From assembly GCF_029626035.1 (NCBI RefSeq), contig NZ_JARUBE010000003.1, positions 5,890,001 through 5,954,000 of the forward strand: 64,000 nt of DNA, written 5' to 3'. Origin of the DNA: Micromonospora sp. WMMD980. GTDB taxonomy: Bacteria > Actinomycetota > Actinomycetes > Mycobacteriales > Micromonosporaceae. The notes under the pieces were generated by a model. The model was not told where the DNA came from. It saw only the letters and a list, made by a program, of their open reading frames with translations, and ran no database searches. Both the position numbers and the translations under genes were made by a program. Of the stretch, positions 9,270 to 19,869 are shown one piece after another. The first letter of the stretch is position 1. Every line of letters starts with the position of its first letter.

Positions 9270-10162
9270 TCGAGTCGACGGTGCGGGCGCTGCGGGACGG
9301 GGGCCTGGATCCGGACCGGGTCCGGCAGGTCGTGGTCGACGCGCTGGGCGAGGACCTGGGCCCGGACTTCCTCGACGTCACGAGCGTGGCCACCGTTCCC
9401 GACGATCAGCGGGACACCGCCGACGTGGTGGCGCGCGAGGACGGGGTGGTGGCCGGGCTGCCGGTGGCCGCCGCCGTGTTCGAGCTGGTGGGCGAGGTGA
9501 CCGGCAGCGGGCGTACGGTCGCGGTGTCGCTGGTGGCCCACGACGGCCGGCGGGTGGCGCGCGGCGACGTGCTGGCCACCGTGACCGGGCCGACCCGGCT
9601 GCTGCTCACCGCCGAGCGGACGGCGCTCAACCTGCTCTCCCGGATGTCCGGGGTGGCGACCCACACCAGGGCCTGGGCGGACGCGCTGGCCGGCACGAAG
9701 GCGATGGTGCTGGACACCCGGAAGACCACGCCGGGGCTGCGCGCGCTGGAGAAGTACGCGGTCCGGGCCGGCGGCGGCACCAACAAGCGGATGGGCCTGC
9801 ACGACGTCGCCATGATCAAGGACAACCACAAGCTGGCCGCCGGTGGGATCGCACCGGCGTTCCGGCGGGTCCGGGCGGCGTTCCCGGACGTGCCGGTGCA
9901 GGTCGAGGTGGACACGCTCGCCGAGGCGGTGGAGGCGGTCGAGGCCGGAGCGGGTTTCCTGCTGCTGGACAACATGACCCCGGCGCAGCTGCGTGAGGTG
10001 GTGGCCGTGGTGGGCGACCGGGCGGAACTGGAGGCGACCGGTGGGCTGACCCTGCCGGTGGCTGCCGAGTACGGGGCCACCGGCGTGGACTTCCTCTCGG
10101 TCGGCGCGCTCACCCACTCCTCGCCCATCCTCGACATCGCCCTCGACCTGCGCGACAACTGA
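9266..10162 (+). CDS. nadC: Nicotinate-nucleotide pyrophosphorylase (carboxylating)
   Basis: 298 residues; converts quinolinate and PRPP to nicotinate mononucleotide. Seen: the signature DTRKTTPGLRALEKYAV, GGGTNKRMGLHD, MIKDNHK, and the C-terminal barrel strands LLLDNM and EATGGL. ATG 9266 overlaps the nadB stop by 4 nt and AGAGGAGCGG (9251-9260) is the Shine-Dalgarno. The stop at 10160-10162 lies only 8 nt before the left end of an IS701-type insertion, so anything transcribed downstream from this operon now runs into the insertion sequence. Confidence 0.96.
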   Translation: MIESTVRALRDGGLDPDRVRQVVVDALGEDLGPDFLDVTSVATVPDDQRDTADVVAREDGVVAGLPVAAAVFELVGEVTGSGRTVAVSLVAHDGRRVARGDVLATVTGPTRLLLTAERTALNLLSRMSGVATHTRAWADALAGTKAMVLDTRKTTPGLRALEKYAVRAGGGTNKRMGLHDVAMIKDNHKLAAGGIAPAFRRVRAAFPDVPVQVEVDTLAEAVEAVEAGAGFLLLDNMTPAQLREVVAVVGDRAELEATGGLTLPVAAEYGATGVDFLSVGALTHSSPILDIALDLRDN

Positions 10163-10166
10163 CCGT

Positions 10167-10189
10167 CTAGTACTCCAACGTCACTTGGC
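10167..10189 (+). repeat. Left target duplication (CTAG) and left inverted repeat of the IS
   Basis: CTAG at 10167-10170 is the left copy of the 4-bp target duplication. The left inverted repeat starts TACTCCAACGTCACTT at 10171 and matches the right end for 16 bp without mismatch (18 of 19 in all). CTAG fits the YTAR target reported for IS701-type elements. Confidence 0.85.
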
Positions 10190-11572
10190 TTTGGCGTTGG
10201 GCGTGGCGCGGGCATGAAGACGGCCACCGCGTTGATCATCGATGGTTTGTGAGGACAATCGAAGATCGTGCGGTGGCCGCGTGCCACAGCGTAGACCCCG
10301 CCGGGTGGCGGGTCGTCCTGGACGAGGCGGTGGCGCGTGTCGCTGGCCGGTTCGTGCGGGCGGAGCCCCGTCGGACCGCCGGGCAGTTCGTGGAAGGGCT
10401 GTTGTCGGGCGTGGAACGCAAGACCTGCTGGTCGCTTGCGGAACGGGCGGGTCACGAGGATCCACAGGCGATGCAGCGGCTGCTTCGCACGGCGGTGTGG
10501 GACGCCGATGGCGTCCGCGACGACGTTCGGGCCTGGCTGATCGAGCAGCTCGGGCACCCCGACGCGGTGCTGGCCTGCGACGAGACCGGGTTCCTGAAGA
10601 AGGGTCTGTGCTCGGTCGGGGTCCAGCGGCAGTACACCGGCACCGCCGGACGTGTCGAGAACAGCCAGGTCGGGGTGTTCCTGGCCTACGTCTCGCCCGA
10701 GGGGCGGGCGATGATCGACCGTCGGCTCTACCTGCCCGAGACGACCTGGTGTCAGCAGCCCGACCGCCTCGCCGCCGCCGGCGTCCCCGACCAGGTCGGG
10801 TTCGCCACGAAGCCTGCCCTCGCCCGGCAGATGATCGCCGCCGCGCTGGATGCCGGAGTCCCGTTCGGGTGGGTGACCGGCGACGAGGTCTACGGCGCCG
10901 ATCCCGGCCTACGCGCTGACCTCGAACACCGCGGGATCGGCTACGTTCTGGCCGTCGGCTGCGACCGACGCGTGCACATCAACGACGGTCGCACCCTGAT
11001 CCGCGTCGACGACCTCGCCGACCGGATCCCCACCGCCGAGTGGCAACTGCATAGTTGCGGGCCGGGAGCGAAAGGTCCCCGCGACTACCTGTGGGCCTGG
11101 ATCACCACCGCCACCAGCCCCGTCGAGCACCGGTGGCTGCTGATCCGCCGCAACCGCACCACCGGTGAGTTGGCCTTCTACCTGTGCTGGTCACCCCGCC
11201 CCGTCCCGCTGCACACCCTCGTCACCATGGCCGGCTCCCGCTGGAGCATCGAAGAGCTGTTCCAGACCGGCAAAGGCCAAGTCGGCCTCGACCACTACCA
11301 GGTCCGCGGCTGGGCCGGGTGGCACCGATTCATCACCCTGGCCATGCTCGCCCTGGCCGTCCTGACCATCATCGCCGCCCAGCAGCCCGACACCGACCCG
11401 GAGATCATCGCGCTGACCGTCGCCGAGATCCGCCGACTCCTCAACGCCTTCGTTCTCGCCGTGACGCTCCCACCCGCGCACACCCTGCACTGGTCGATCT
11501 GGCGACGAACATCCCAAGCCCGAGCCCGACGGGCCCACTACCAGCGCAGACAGGCGAAGTGACGTTGGAGTA
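10171..11572 (+). mobile_element. IS701-family insertion sequence, complete, 1402 bp
   Basis: A single-transposase element bounded by near-perfect inverted repeats and flanked by a CTAG duplication. Its ends, target choice and the family of its transposase agree, and the open reading frame is intact, so it could still be mobile. It sits between nadC and coaX, 17 nt apart before insertion, and so physically splits the NAD/CoA gene block. Its right end lies 13 nt before the coaX start codon (see the coaX -10 entry). Neighbouring sequence shows no second copy within this window. Confidence 0.9.
10249..11562 (+). CDS. IS701-family DDE transposase
   Basis: 437 residues, intact. The DDE catalytic residues can be placed: Asp about 110 in LACDETGFLKKG, a second Asp in WVTGDEVYG, and Glu in RWSIEELFQTGKGQVGLDHYQVR, whose Glu-Leu-Phe context is typical of IS701/IS4-group enzymes. 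The start is GTG 10249 (MRTIEDRAV). The stop codon lies inside the right inverted repeat (11560-11562), as in many compact IS elements. Base composition is slightly less extreme at the ends than in flanking genes. No frameshift or internal stop is visible, so it is probably active or recently inserted. Confidence 0.93.
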   Translation: MRTIEDRAVAACHSVDPAGWRVVLDEAVARVAGRFVRAEPRRTAGQFVEGLLSGVERKTCWSLAERAGHEDPQAMQRLLRTAVWDADGVRDDVRAWLIEQLGHPDAVLACDETGFLKKGLCSVGVQRQYTGTAGRVENSQVGVFLAYVSPEGRAMIDRRLYLPETTWCQQPDRLAAAGVPDQVGFATKPALARQMIAAALDAGVPFGWVTGDEVYGADPGLRADLEHRGIGYVLAVGCDRRVHINDGRTLIRVDDLADRIPTAEWQLHSCGPGAKGPRDYLWAWITTATSPVEHRWLLIRRNRTTGELAFYLCWSPRPVPLHTLVTMAGSRWSIEELFQTGKGQVGLDHYQVRGWAGWHRFITLAMLALAVLTIIAAQQPDTDPEIIALTVAEIRRLLNAFVLAVTLPPAHTLHWSIWRRTSQARARRAHYQRRQAK

Positions 11573-11576
11573 CTAG
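11554..11576 (+). repeat. Right inverted repeat and right target duplication of the IS
   Basis: The right end reads AAGTGACGTTGGAGTA (11557-11572), the exact complement of the left end, followed by CTAG at 11573-11576. This copy of CTAG also supplies the first bases of the predicted coaX -10 box. Confidence 0.85.
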
Positions 11577-11579
11577 GCT
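11574..11579 (+). promoter_or_regulatory. coaX -10 box (TAGGCT), leaderless geometry
   Basis: TAGGCT ends 6 nt before GTG 11586, the spacing expected when transcription starts on the start codon itself. The first three bases come from the CTAG target duplication, so the hexamer was restored after IS insertion while everything upstream of it, including any -35 element, now belongs to the IS end. Confidence 0.55.
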
Positions 11580-11585
11580 GCCGCT

Positions 11586-12344
11586 GTGCTGCTCTGCATC
11601 GACATCGGAAACACCAACACCGTGCTGGCGACCTTCGACGGCGACAAGCTGGTGCACTCCTGGCGGATCAAGACCGATGCCCGTTCCACCGCGGACGAGC
11701 TGGGCCTGATGTTCCGCGGGCTGCTGGCCGGTGACGCCGTGGAGATCACCGGGGTGGCCGCCTGCTCGACCGTGCCGGCCGCACTGCGCTCGCTGCGCAC
11801 CATGCTGGGTCGCTACTACGCCGACCTGCCGAGCGTGATCGTCGAGCCGGGCGTCCGCACCGGGGTGCAGCTCGCCATCGACAACCCGAAGGAGGTGGGC
11901 GCGGACCGGGTGGTGAACACGCTCGCCGCGTACACGCTCTACGGCGGGCCGTCGATCGTGGTGGACTTCGGCACCACCACGAACTTCGACGTGATCAGCG
12001 ACCGGGGCGAGTTCCTCGGCGGGGCGTTCGCGCCGGGCATCGAGATCTCGTTCGACGCGCTGGCCGCCCGCGCCGCGCAGTTGCGCAAGGTGGAGGCCAC
12101 CCGGCCGCGCTCGGTGATCGGCAAGAACACCGTCGAGTGCCTCCAGTCCGGCCTCTACTTCGGCTTCGCCGGCCAGGTGGACCGGATCGTCGAGCGGATG
12201 TCCGACGAGTTGGGCGAGGTCAAGGCGGTGATCGCCACCGGCGGCCTGGCCTCGCTGGTGTTGGGCGAGTGCCGCACGATCACCCACCACGAGCCGATGA
12301 TCACCCTGATCGGCCTGCGGATGGTCTACGACCGGAACACCTGA
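11586..12344 (+). CDS. coaX: Type III pantothenate kinase
   Basis: 252 residues; phosphorylates pantothenate with ATP, the first committed step to coenzyme A. The ASKHA-fold phosphate loop is DIGNTNT (residues 5-11), the second motif is VVDFGTTTNFD, and EVGADRVVN and GGAFAPGIEIS are typical of CoaX. GTG 11586 has no Shine-Dalgarno; a -10-like TAGGCT 6 nt upstream suggests a leaderless mRNA. Before the IS701 insertion it followed nadC by 17 nt. Functionally it continues the panC/panD pathway of the same region. Its stop is 1 nt from the stop of the convergent methyltransferase. Confidence 0.95.
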   Translation: MLLCIDIGNTNTVLATFDGDKLVHSWRIKTDARSTADELGLMFRGLLAGDAVEITGVAACSTVPAALRSLRTMLGRYYADLPSVIVEPGVRTGVQLAIDNPKEVGADRVVNTLAAYTLYGGPSIVVDFGTTTNFDVISDRGEFLGGAFAPGIEISFDALAARAAQLRKVEATRPRSVIGKNTVECLQSGLYFGFAGQVDRIVERMSDELGEVKAVIATGGLASLVLGECRTITHHEPMITLIGLRMVYDRNT

Positions 12345-12345
12345 G

Positions 12346-13086
12346 TCAGTACCGGCGCGCCCGCAGCACGACGGTGCGGTAGGGCAGCTCGACGGCGTCC
12401 CGGCCGGCCAACTCCGGGTGGGTGGCGAGCAGGTCGGCCAGCCCACCGTCGACCCGGGCCCGCTCGGCCGGGGTGGCGGTGAGCCAGTAGGAGCGGGTGT
12501 GCAGCATCGCCACCAGCTCGTCCGGCGTGAGCGTGGTGGCGTGGTCGAACTCGCCCACCTGGACCGGGATGAAGGCGGGACCGAAGTCGGCGTACCTGTC
12601 GATCACGTCACCGGCGTTGTGGTCGAGGTGGGCGATCCGGGTCAGCTCCGCCACCCAGCCGACCCGTTCGTCGCGGACGTTCCACACCGGCGCGAACGTC
12701 CCGCCGGGGCGCAGCACCCGGGCCACCTCCGCGTGTGCCCGCTCCCGGTCGAACCAGTGGTAGGCCTGACCGGCCAGCACCGCGTCCGCGCCGCCGTCCG
12801 GCAGCGGCACCGACTCCGCGCTGCCGGCGAGCGCCGTCGTGCCCGGCGTGGCGGCGGCCAGCTGCGCCCGCATTCCCGGATCCGGCTCGACGGGTACGAC
12901 GTGGTGCCCGAGCGCGGTCAGGTCGCGGGTGAGGATGCCGGTGCCGGCGCCGAGGTCCACCACCCGGGCCGGGGCGGGCAGCCCGTCCAGTGCCCAGCGC
13001 AGCGCCGCCTCGGGATAGCGGGGCCGGAACCGGTCGTACTCGGCGGCGGCGGCGCCGAACGAGAGCGCCGCAGTGGGGTCGGTCAT
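12346..13086 (-). CDS. Class I SAM-dependent methyltransferase, substrate unknown
   Basis: 246 residues. Motif I is VVDLGAGTGILTRDL (about residues 42-56), the acidic end of strand 2 is VPVEPDPGM, and LAGQAYHWFD followed by EVARVLRPGG are motifs seen in UbiE/SmtA-like Methyltransf_11 enzymes. The substrate cannot be read from the sequence. The start is ATG 13086: a TAACCT -10 box (complement of 13094-13099) ends 7 nt before it, again the leaderless pattern. The open frame continues far upstream antisense to lysS, but that is shadow. It is divergent from lysS and convergent with coaX (1-nt gap). Confidence 0.82.
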   Translation of the reverse strand: MTDPTAALSFGAAAAEYDRFRPRYPEAALRWALDGLPAPARVVDLGAGTGILTRDLTALGHHVVPVEPDPGMRAQLAAATPGTTALAGSAESVPLPDGGADAVLAGQAYHWFDRERAHAEVARVLRPGGTFAPVWNVRDERVGWVAELTRIAHLDHNAGDVIDRYADFGPAFIPVQVGEFDHATTLTPDELVAMLHTRSYWLTATPAERARVDGGLADLLATHPELAGRDAVELPYRTVVLRARRY

Positions 13087-13179
13087 GGCGGGCAGGTTAT
13101 CCCGTAACGGTCGGCACGACGCTTGAGTACGCTCATGGGCTGACCCCGCCGATGTTCCCCAGGCCTGAGGAAGCGTGCC
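13087..13179. promoter_or_regulatory. Divergent promoter region, methyltransferase / lysS
   Basis: Leftward: TAACCT (13099 to 13094) 7 nt before the methyltransferase ATG. Rightward: TACGCT at 13128-13133, giving a leader of roughly 40 nt before lysS, with a Shine-Dalgarno GAGGAAG near 13167. No T-box-like leader fits in this space. Confidence 0.45.
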
Positions 13180-14688
13180 GTGACCGAGCAGAACGCCCTG
13201 CCCACCGACCCCGCCGACGACCTTCCCGAGCAGATGAAGGTCCGCCGGGAGAAGCGGGACCGAATGCTCGCCGAGGGCGTCGAGCCGTACCCGGTCGGCT
13301 TTCCGCGGACCACCACGCTCGCGAAGCTCCGCGAGCGCTACGCCGACCTGCCCACCGACACCGCCACCGGCGACCGGGCCTCGGTCACCGGTCGGGTGAT
13401 CTTCATCCGCAACACCGGCAAGCTCTGCTTCGCGACCCTGCGCGACGGTGACGGCACCGAGTTGCAGGCGATGCTCTCGCTGGACCGGGTCGGGCCGGAG
13501 CGGCTGGCCGACTGGAAACGCCTGGTGGACCTCGGTGACCACGTCGGGGTGACCGGTGAGGTGATCACCAGCCGTCGCGGCGAGCTGTCGGTGCTGGCCG
13601 ACGAGTGGGCGGTGACCGCCAAGGCGCTGCGCCCGCTGCCGGTGGCCCACAAGCCGCTGAGCGAGGAGTCCCGGGTCCGCCAGCGCTACGTGGACCTGGT
13701 GGTCCGCCCGCAGGCCCGGCAGATGGTCCGCACCCGGGCCGCCGCGGTGCGCAGCCTGCGCGACACCCTGCACTCCCGGGACTTCGTCGAGGTCGAGACG
13801 CCGATGTTGCAGTTGCTGCACGGCGGCGCGGCGGCCCGCCCATTCGTGACCCACAGCAATGCGCTCGACACCGATCTGTATCTGCGAATCGCGCCGGAAC
13901 TGTTTCTCAAGCGGGCGGTCGTCGGTGGCGTGGACCGGGTCTTCGAGATCAACCGCAACTTCCGTAATGAGGGCATCGACTCCTCGCACTCGCCGGAGTT
14001 CGCGATGCTGGAGACCTACGAGGCGTACGGCGACTACGACACGATGGCCGAGCTGACCCGAAATCTCGTGCAGCGGGCCGCGATCGCGGTCGCCGGCTCG
14101 ACGACCGTGACGCACGCCGACGGCCAGGAGTTCGACCTGGGCGGCGAGTGGCGTTCGGTGACGCTGTTCGGTGTTCTTTCCGAAGCGCTCGGTGAGGAGG
14201 TCACCGTCCGCACCGAAAGGTCACGCCTGGTGGAGTACGCGGACAAGGTCGGCCTCTCCGTCGACCCGAAGTGGGGGCCGGGCAAGCTGGCCGAGGAGTT
14301 GTTCGAGGAACTGGTGGTGCCGTCGTTGCAGGCGCCCACGTTCGTCCGCGACTACCCGGAGGAGACCAGCCCGTTGACCCGGGCGCACCGCGCCGAGCCG
14401 GGGCTGGCCGAGAAGTGGGATCTCTACGTGCTGGGATTCGAGCTGGGTACCGCGTACTCCGAGCTGGTGGACCCGGTGGTGCAGCGGGAGCGGCTGGTGG
14501 CCCAGGCGCAGCTCGCGGCGCGCGGCGACGACGAGGCGATGCGTCTCGACGAGGACTTTCTCCGGGCGATGGAGTATGGAATGCCGCCGGCCGGTGGGAT
14601 GGGAATGGGAATCGACCGGCTGCTGATGGCGTTGACCGGCCTGGGAATTCGGGAAACCATCCTGTTCCCGTTGGTCCGCCCCGAGTAG
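13180..14688 (+). CDS. lysS: Lysyl-tRNA synthetase, class II
   Basis: 502 residues. An OB-fold anticodon-binding domain (about residues 65-160, with the strand [20 protein letters not shown]) precedes the class II catalytic domain. Motif 2 is [14 protein letters not shown] and motif 3 is [15 protein letters not shown] near the C-terminus. Charges tRNA-Lys in the cytosol. It is a little shorter and less similar to E. coli LysS in places (for example [12 protein letters not shown] replaces the usual GGA block with only modest change). Start GTG 13180, with TGAGGAAG 7 nt upstream. Next to lsr2 and clpC, an order shared with other actinobacteria. Confidence 0.96.
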   Translation: MTEQNALPTDPADDLPEQMKVRREKRDRMLAEGVEPYPVGFPRTTTLAKLRERYADLPTDTATGDRASVTGRVIFIRNTGKLCFATLRDGDGTELQAMLSLDRVGPERLADWKRLVDLGDHVGVTGEVITSRRGELSVLADEWAVTAKALRPLPVAHKPLSEESRVRQRYVDLVVRPQARQMVRTRAAAVRSLRDTLHSRDFVEVETPMLQLLHGGAAARPFVTHSNALDTDLYLRIAPELFLKRAVVGGVDRVFEINRNFRNEGIDSSHSPEFAMLETYEAYGDYDTMAELTRNLVQRAAIAVAGSTTVTHADGQEFDLGGEWRSVTLFGVLSEALGEEVTVRTERSRLVEYADKVGLSVDPKWGPGKLAEELFEELVVPSLQAPTFVRDYPEETSPLTRAHRAEPGLAEKWDLYVLGFELGTAYSELVDPVVQRERLVAQAQLAARGDDEAMRLDEDFLRAMEYGMPPAGGMGMGIDRLLMALTGLGIRETILFPLVRPE

Positions 14689-14724
14689 GCGGGCAAAGCT
14701 TCGCCGCCTCGTTACGCCGTCCTA

Positions 14725-14755
14725 TTGACGGGGCAAGCATCGGACAGGTTATTGT
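14725..14755 (+). promoter_or_regulatory. lsr2 promoter candidate
   Basis: TTGACG (14725-14730) followed at 19 bp by TATTGT (14750-14755), in a locally AT-richer stretch unusual for this window. Gives a leader of about 45 nt before the lsr2 GTG. AT-rich DNA is also the preferred Lsr2 target, so autoregulation is possible. Confidence 0.5.
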
Positions 14756-14803
14756 GCTCGGTGTATTGCAGGAGCACAGCCCTGCTCGAAAGGAATGTGG
14801 GAC

Positions 14804-15154
14804 GTGGCCAAGCAGATCATTCACAAGCTGGTCGATGACCTGGACGGCGGGGACGCTGACGAGACTGTCAAGTTCGCGCTCGACGGCGTGCAGTACGAGA
14901 TCGACCTGTCGGCCTCCAACGCCGAGAAATTGCGCGGCGAATTCGCGCAGTACATCGCGCACGGCACGAAGGTCGGTCGTGGTGGAGTGGTGGTGGGCGG
15001 CCGGGCCGCGCGTGGCCGGGGCGGCGCGACCGCGGACCGGGAGCAGAACCGGGCCATCCGCGAGTGGGCCAAGAAGGCCGGCAAGGACATCTCCGACCGG
15101 GGCCGGATCCCGCAGGAGATCGTGGACGAGTACCACGCGAAGGCGGGGCACTGA
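14804..15154 (+). CDS. lsr2: Lsr2 nucleoid-associated protein
   Basis: 116 residues. H-NS-like xenogeneic silencer of actinobacteria: the N-terminal dimerisation domain starts MAKQIIHKLVDDLDG and the C-terminal AT-hook-like DNA-binding domain carries the Arg-Gly-Arg core at residues 99-101 (SDRGRIPQEIV). The linker (residues 55-80) is richer in Gly/Arg than in mycobacterial Lsr2. GTG 14804 is chosen over ATG 14795 because GAAAGGA (14788-14794) is 9 nt away from the GTG but touches the ATG, and because Lsr2 proteins start MAKQ/MAxK. Likely binds horizontally acquired or AT-rich loci. Confidence 0.95.
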   Translation: MAKQIIHKLVDDLDGGDADETVKFALDGVQYEIDLSASNAEKLRGEFAQYIAHGTKVGRGGVVVGGRAARGRGGATADREQNRAIREWAKKAGKDISDRGRIPQEIVDEYHAKAGH

Positions 15155-15177
15155 CCCGACGGCGACGGCTGGACCTC

Positions 15178-15212
15178 GACGCCGGCCCGGAGGACGACTC
15201 CGGGCCGGCGTC
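15178..15212 (+). terminator. lsr2 terminator hairpin
   Basis: GACGCCGGCCCGGAG (15178-15192) pairs perfectly with 15198-15212 across a 5-nt loop, 24 nt after the lsr2 stop. A very stable 15-bp GC stem without a clear U-run, the usual actinobacterial form. Confidence 0.75.
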
Positions 15213-15334
15213 CGCCGTTTCCGCCGGCCGGTGCGCTACCGAGCCGTTTCCGCCCACCCGTGCCGGATGTCCGGTCCGGCTTGAGGCCGGGCGGCCCGAG
15301 GCGTCCGGCGGGAAGAATCCGGCGTCCGGCCGAG

Positions 15335-15375
15335 TTGTCCACAGGCGGTGGAGATTCCGTCCACAGGCTGTGGAC
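15335..15375. repeat. DnaA-box-like and palindromic sites upstream of clpC
   Basis: TTGTCCACA at 15335-15343 matches the actinobacterial DnaA-box consensus. 15 nt further, GTCCACAGGCTGTGGAC (15359-15375) is a 17-bp palindrome containing CCACAG in both orientations. They lie in the 507-nt gap between lsr2 and clpC, which otherwise holds the lsr2 terminator and a possible clpC -10 (TAGAGT, 15564-15569); I see no gene there. Confidence 0.45.
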
Positions 15376-15661
15376 GACGGTGGCGGGCGCGTGGACGCCC
15401 GCTCAGAAGCCCTCGACCGGGCCTTCCACCGGCGGTCGAATTTCGCTCTGCGCGTACAGGCGGGGGTTCCGGAACACCTCCTGAGCGTGGACGGTTGGCA
15501 GAAACGACGTCGGAACGGTCATCCAGGGGGTCACACGACCTCAGCGGAGACGGTCCGCGGCGATAGAGTAAGGAGGCACGGACGCCCGTCCCGGACGTCC
15601 GCGCACCGGCCCCGCCGAGATCTGACCATCAAGGCGCACGGCATGTGAGGAGCACGAGGGC

Positions 15662-18199
<2,538 letters not shown>

Positions 18200-18221
18200 G
18201 TCGGGCGAGACAAGGTTCCAG

Positions 18222-18265
18222 GGCGACGGCCCCGGTTGGCGAAGGCCACCGGGGCCGTCGCCTTT
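18222..18265 (+). terminator. clpC terminator
   Basis: GGCGACGGCCCCGGT (18222-18236) pairs perfectly with 18248-18262 across an 11-nt loop and is followed by TTT, 23 nt after the clpC stop. Classical intrinsic-type hairpin. Confidence 0.82.
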
Positions 18266-18295
18266 CCGCGCCCTTCCCGCCGCCCCGCCGATCGA

Positions 18296-18334
18296 TCAAG
18301 GAGTTGGTGTCGCGAGGGGACGCGAACTCCTTGA
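18296..18334. repeat. REP-like palindrome TCAAGGAGTT...AACTCCTTGA
   Basis: Perfect 10-bp arms (18296-18305 and 18325-18334) around a 19-nt centre, in the gap between the convergent clpC and mutY genes. The less GC-rich arms stand out against the background and resemble dispersed intergenic palindromes I associate with Micromonospora genomes (from memory). Confidence 0.5.
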
Positions 18335-18360
18335 CCAACAAGCGGGCCAGGGGTGGGAGG

Positions 18361-19260
18361 TCAGGGGAGGGGGACGGGTGGGCCGTCGCCGGCGAGGCGG
18401 AAGGACTCCGGGCCCACCGGTTCCACCAGGCCGTCGGTGACCAGGCCGGCCAGGGCCCGGGCCCGCTGCACGTCGTCGTGCCAGACCTGGTCCAGTCGCT
18501 GGTGCGGCACCGGCCCGGTGGCATCCCGCAGCACACCGAGCAGCAGGCCGCGTACCTGCCGGTCGGTCCCGGCGTAGCGCTGCGGACGGCGGCTGGGGCC
18601 TTCCGGCGCGGTCTGACCGGACGCCCGCCACGCGCAGCTCGCCTCGACCGGGCACACCGCGCAGCGCGGGGCGCGCGCGGTGCACACGACCGCACCGAGT
18701 TCCATGAACGCCGCGCTCGCCAGGGCCGCCGCGGCCGGCTCGTCGGGCAGCAGCTCCTCGGTGGCGACCAGATCGGCCGGACGGGTGGTCGGCCCGGCGT
18801 CGGGCTCGCCGGCGACGGCGCGGCACACCACCCGCCGCACGTTGGTGTCGACAACCGGATGCCGCTGCCCGTACGCGAACGCCGCCACCGCCCGGGCCGT
18901 GTACGTGCCGACCCCGGGCAGCGCCAGCAACTGCTCCAGCCGATCGGGCACCACGCCGCCGTGCCGTTCGACGATCGCCACCGCGCACTCGCGCAGGCGT
19001 ACCGCCCGGCGGGGGTAGCCGAGCCGGCCCCACATCCGGATCGCCTCGGCCGGGGTGTCCTCGGCCAGCGCGCGCGGCTCCGGCCAGCGGGCCAGCCACG
19101 CCTCCCACGCCGGCACCACCCGCACCACCGGCGTCTGCTGGAGCATGACCTCGCTGACCAGGATCGCCCACGCGCCGATGCCGGGGTGCCGCCACGGCAG
19201 GTCGCGGGCGTTGCGCTGGTACCACCGGCTGACCTGGGTGGCGAAGGTGGGTTCAGTCAT
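18361..19260 (-). CDS. mutY: A/G-specific adenine DNA glycosylase
   Basis: 299 residues. Removes adenine mispaired with 8-oxoguanine. The catalytic Glu37 (SEVMLQQTP) and the helix-hairpin-helix LPGVGTY with Asp138 (HPVVDTN) fall at the same numbers as in E. coli MutY. The 4Fe-4S cluster ligands are Cys193, Cys200, Cys203 and Cys209 (CX6CX2CX5C). The C-terminal 8-oxoG-recognising NUDIX-like domain is reduced, as in many actinobacterial MutY proteins: only about 90 residues follow the cluster. Start ATG 19260; longer frames upstream run antisense into the ACT gene and are not credible. Other DNA-damage-related genes (disA, radA) are nearby. Confidence 0.94.
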   Translation of the reverse strand: MTEPTFATQVSRWYQRNARDLPWRHPGIGAWAILVSEVMLQQTPVVRVVPAWEAWLARWPEPRALAEDTPAEAIRMWGRLGYPRRAVRLRECAVAIVERHGGVVPDRLEQLLALPGVGTYTARAVAAFAYGQRHPVVDTNVRRVVCRAVAGEPDAGPTTRPADLVATEELLPDEPAAAALASAAFMELGAVVCTARAPRCAVCPVEASCAWRASGQTAPEGPSRRPQRYAGTDRQVRGLLLGVLRDATGPVPHQRLDQVWHDDVQRARALAGLVTDGLVEPVGPESFRLAGDGPPVPLP

Positions 19261-19356
19261 GGCGGAGCCGATGATGTCACGGGTGGCTTTCCCGCAGGGT
19301 GGGCGGGCCGGGTGACCCGATGCGGTGGATCTTCGGCGGCGGGGCAGAATGTCCGA

Positions 19357-19869
19357 ATGAACGAGCTCGCGATCACCGTCATCGGCCGGGACCGGCCGGG
19401 CATAGTGGCCGACGTCGCGGAGGTCCTCGCCGGGCTCGGCGCGAACCTCACCGACTCGACGATGACCCGGCTGCGGGGGCACTTCGCCATGACCCTGATC
19501 TGCGTGGGGCCGGCCGCCGCCGACGTCGAGGCCGCGTTCGCCCCGCTCGCCGCCGACGGGCACCTGCTGGCCACGGTGCGCGCCGTCACCCCGGACGGCG
19601 CCAGCGAGCCGGCCGGCGAGCCGTACGTGCTGGCGGTGCACGGCGCCGACCGGATGGGCATCGTGGCGGCGATGACCCGGGTGCTGGCCGACGCGGGTGG
19701 CAACGTGACCGACCTGAGCACCCGGCTGACCGGCTCGCTCTACGTGGTGGTCGCCGAGGTGGAGTTGCCGCCGGGCAGCTCGGACGAGGTGGCCGGCCGG
19801 CTCACCCGTGCCGCGGCGGACCTGGGCGTCGGCGTCAGCCTCCGCCCGGCGGACTCGGACCTGCTGTGA
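19357..19869 (+). CDS. Tandem ACT-domain protein (GcvR-like)
   Basis: 170 residues made of two ACT modules: ITVIGRDRPGIVADVAEVLAGLGANL at the N-terminus and LAVHGADRMGIVAAMTRVLADAGGNV at about residue 90. Both keep the D-R-x-G-I-V ligand-loop signature. The family includes the glycine-cleavage regulator GcvR, but in actinobacteria the ligand is unknown; an amino-acid-sensing role is inference. The stop overlaps the def start (GTGA, 19866-19869), so the two are translationally coupled. A CAGAAT box ends 6 nt before ATG 19357, consistent with a leaderless transcript. Confidence 0.85.
   Translation: MNELAITVIGRDRPGIVADVAEVLAGLGANLTDSTMTRLRGHFAMTLICVGPAAADVEAAFAPLAADGHLLATVRAVTPDGASEPAGEPYVLAVHGADRMGIVAAMTRVLADAGGNVTDLSTRLTGSLYVVVAEVELPPGSSDEVAGRLTRAAADLGVGVSLRPADSDLL

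Noticed and set aside
15335..15375. Replication origin
   Set aside because: There are too few DnaA-like boxes, and dnaA, dnaN, gyrB or parAB genes are absent.
15064..15648. Possible gene between lsr2 and clpC
   Set aside because: The frames cross the lsr2 terminator hairpin, have Arg/Pro-rich shadow composition and no ribosome-binding site; I treat the gap as non-coding.
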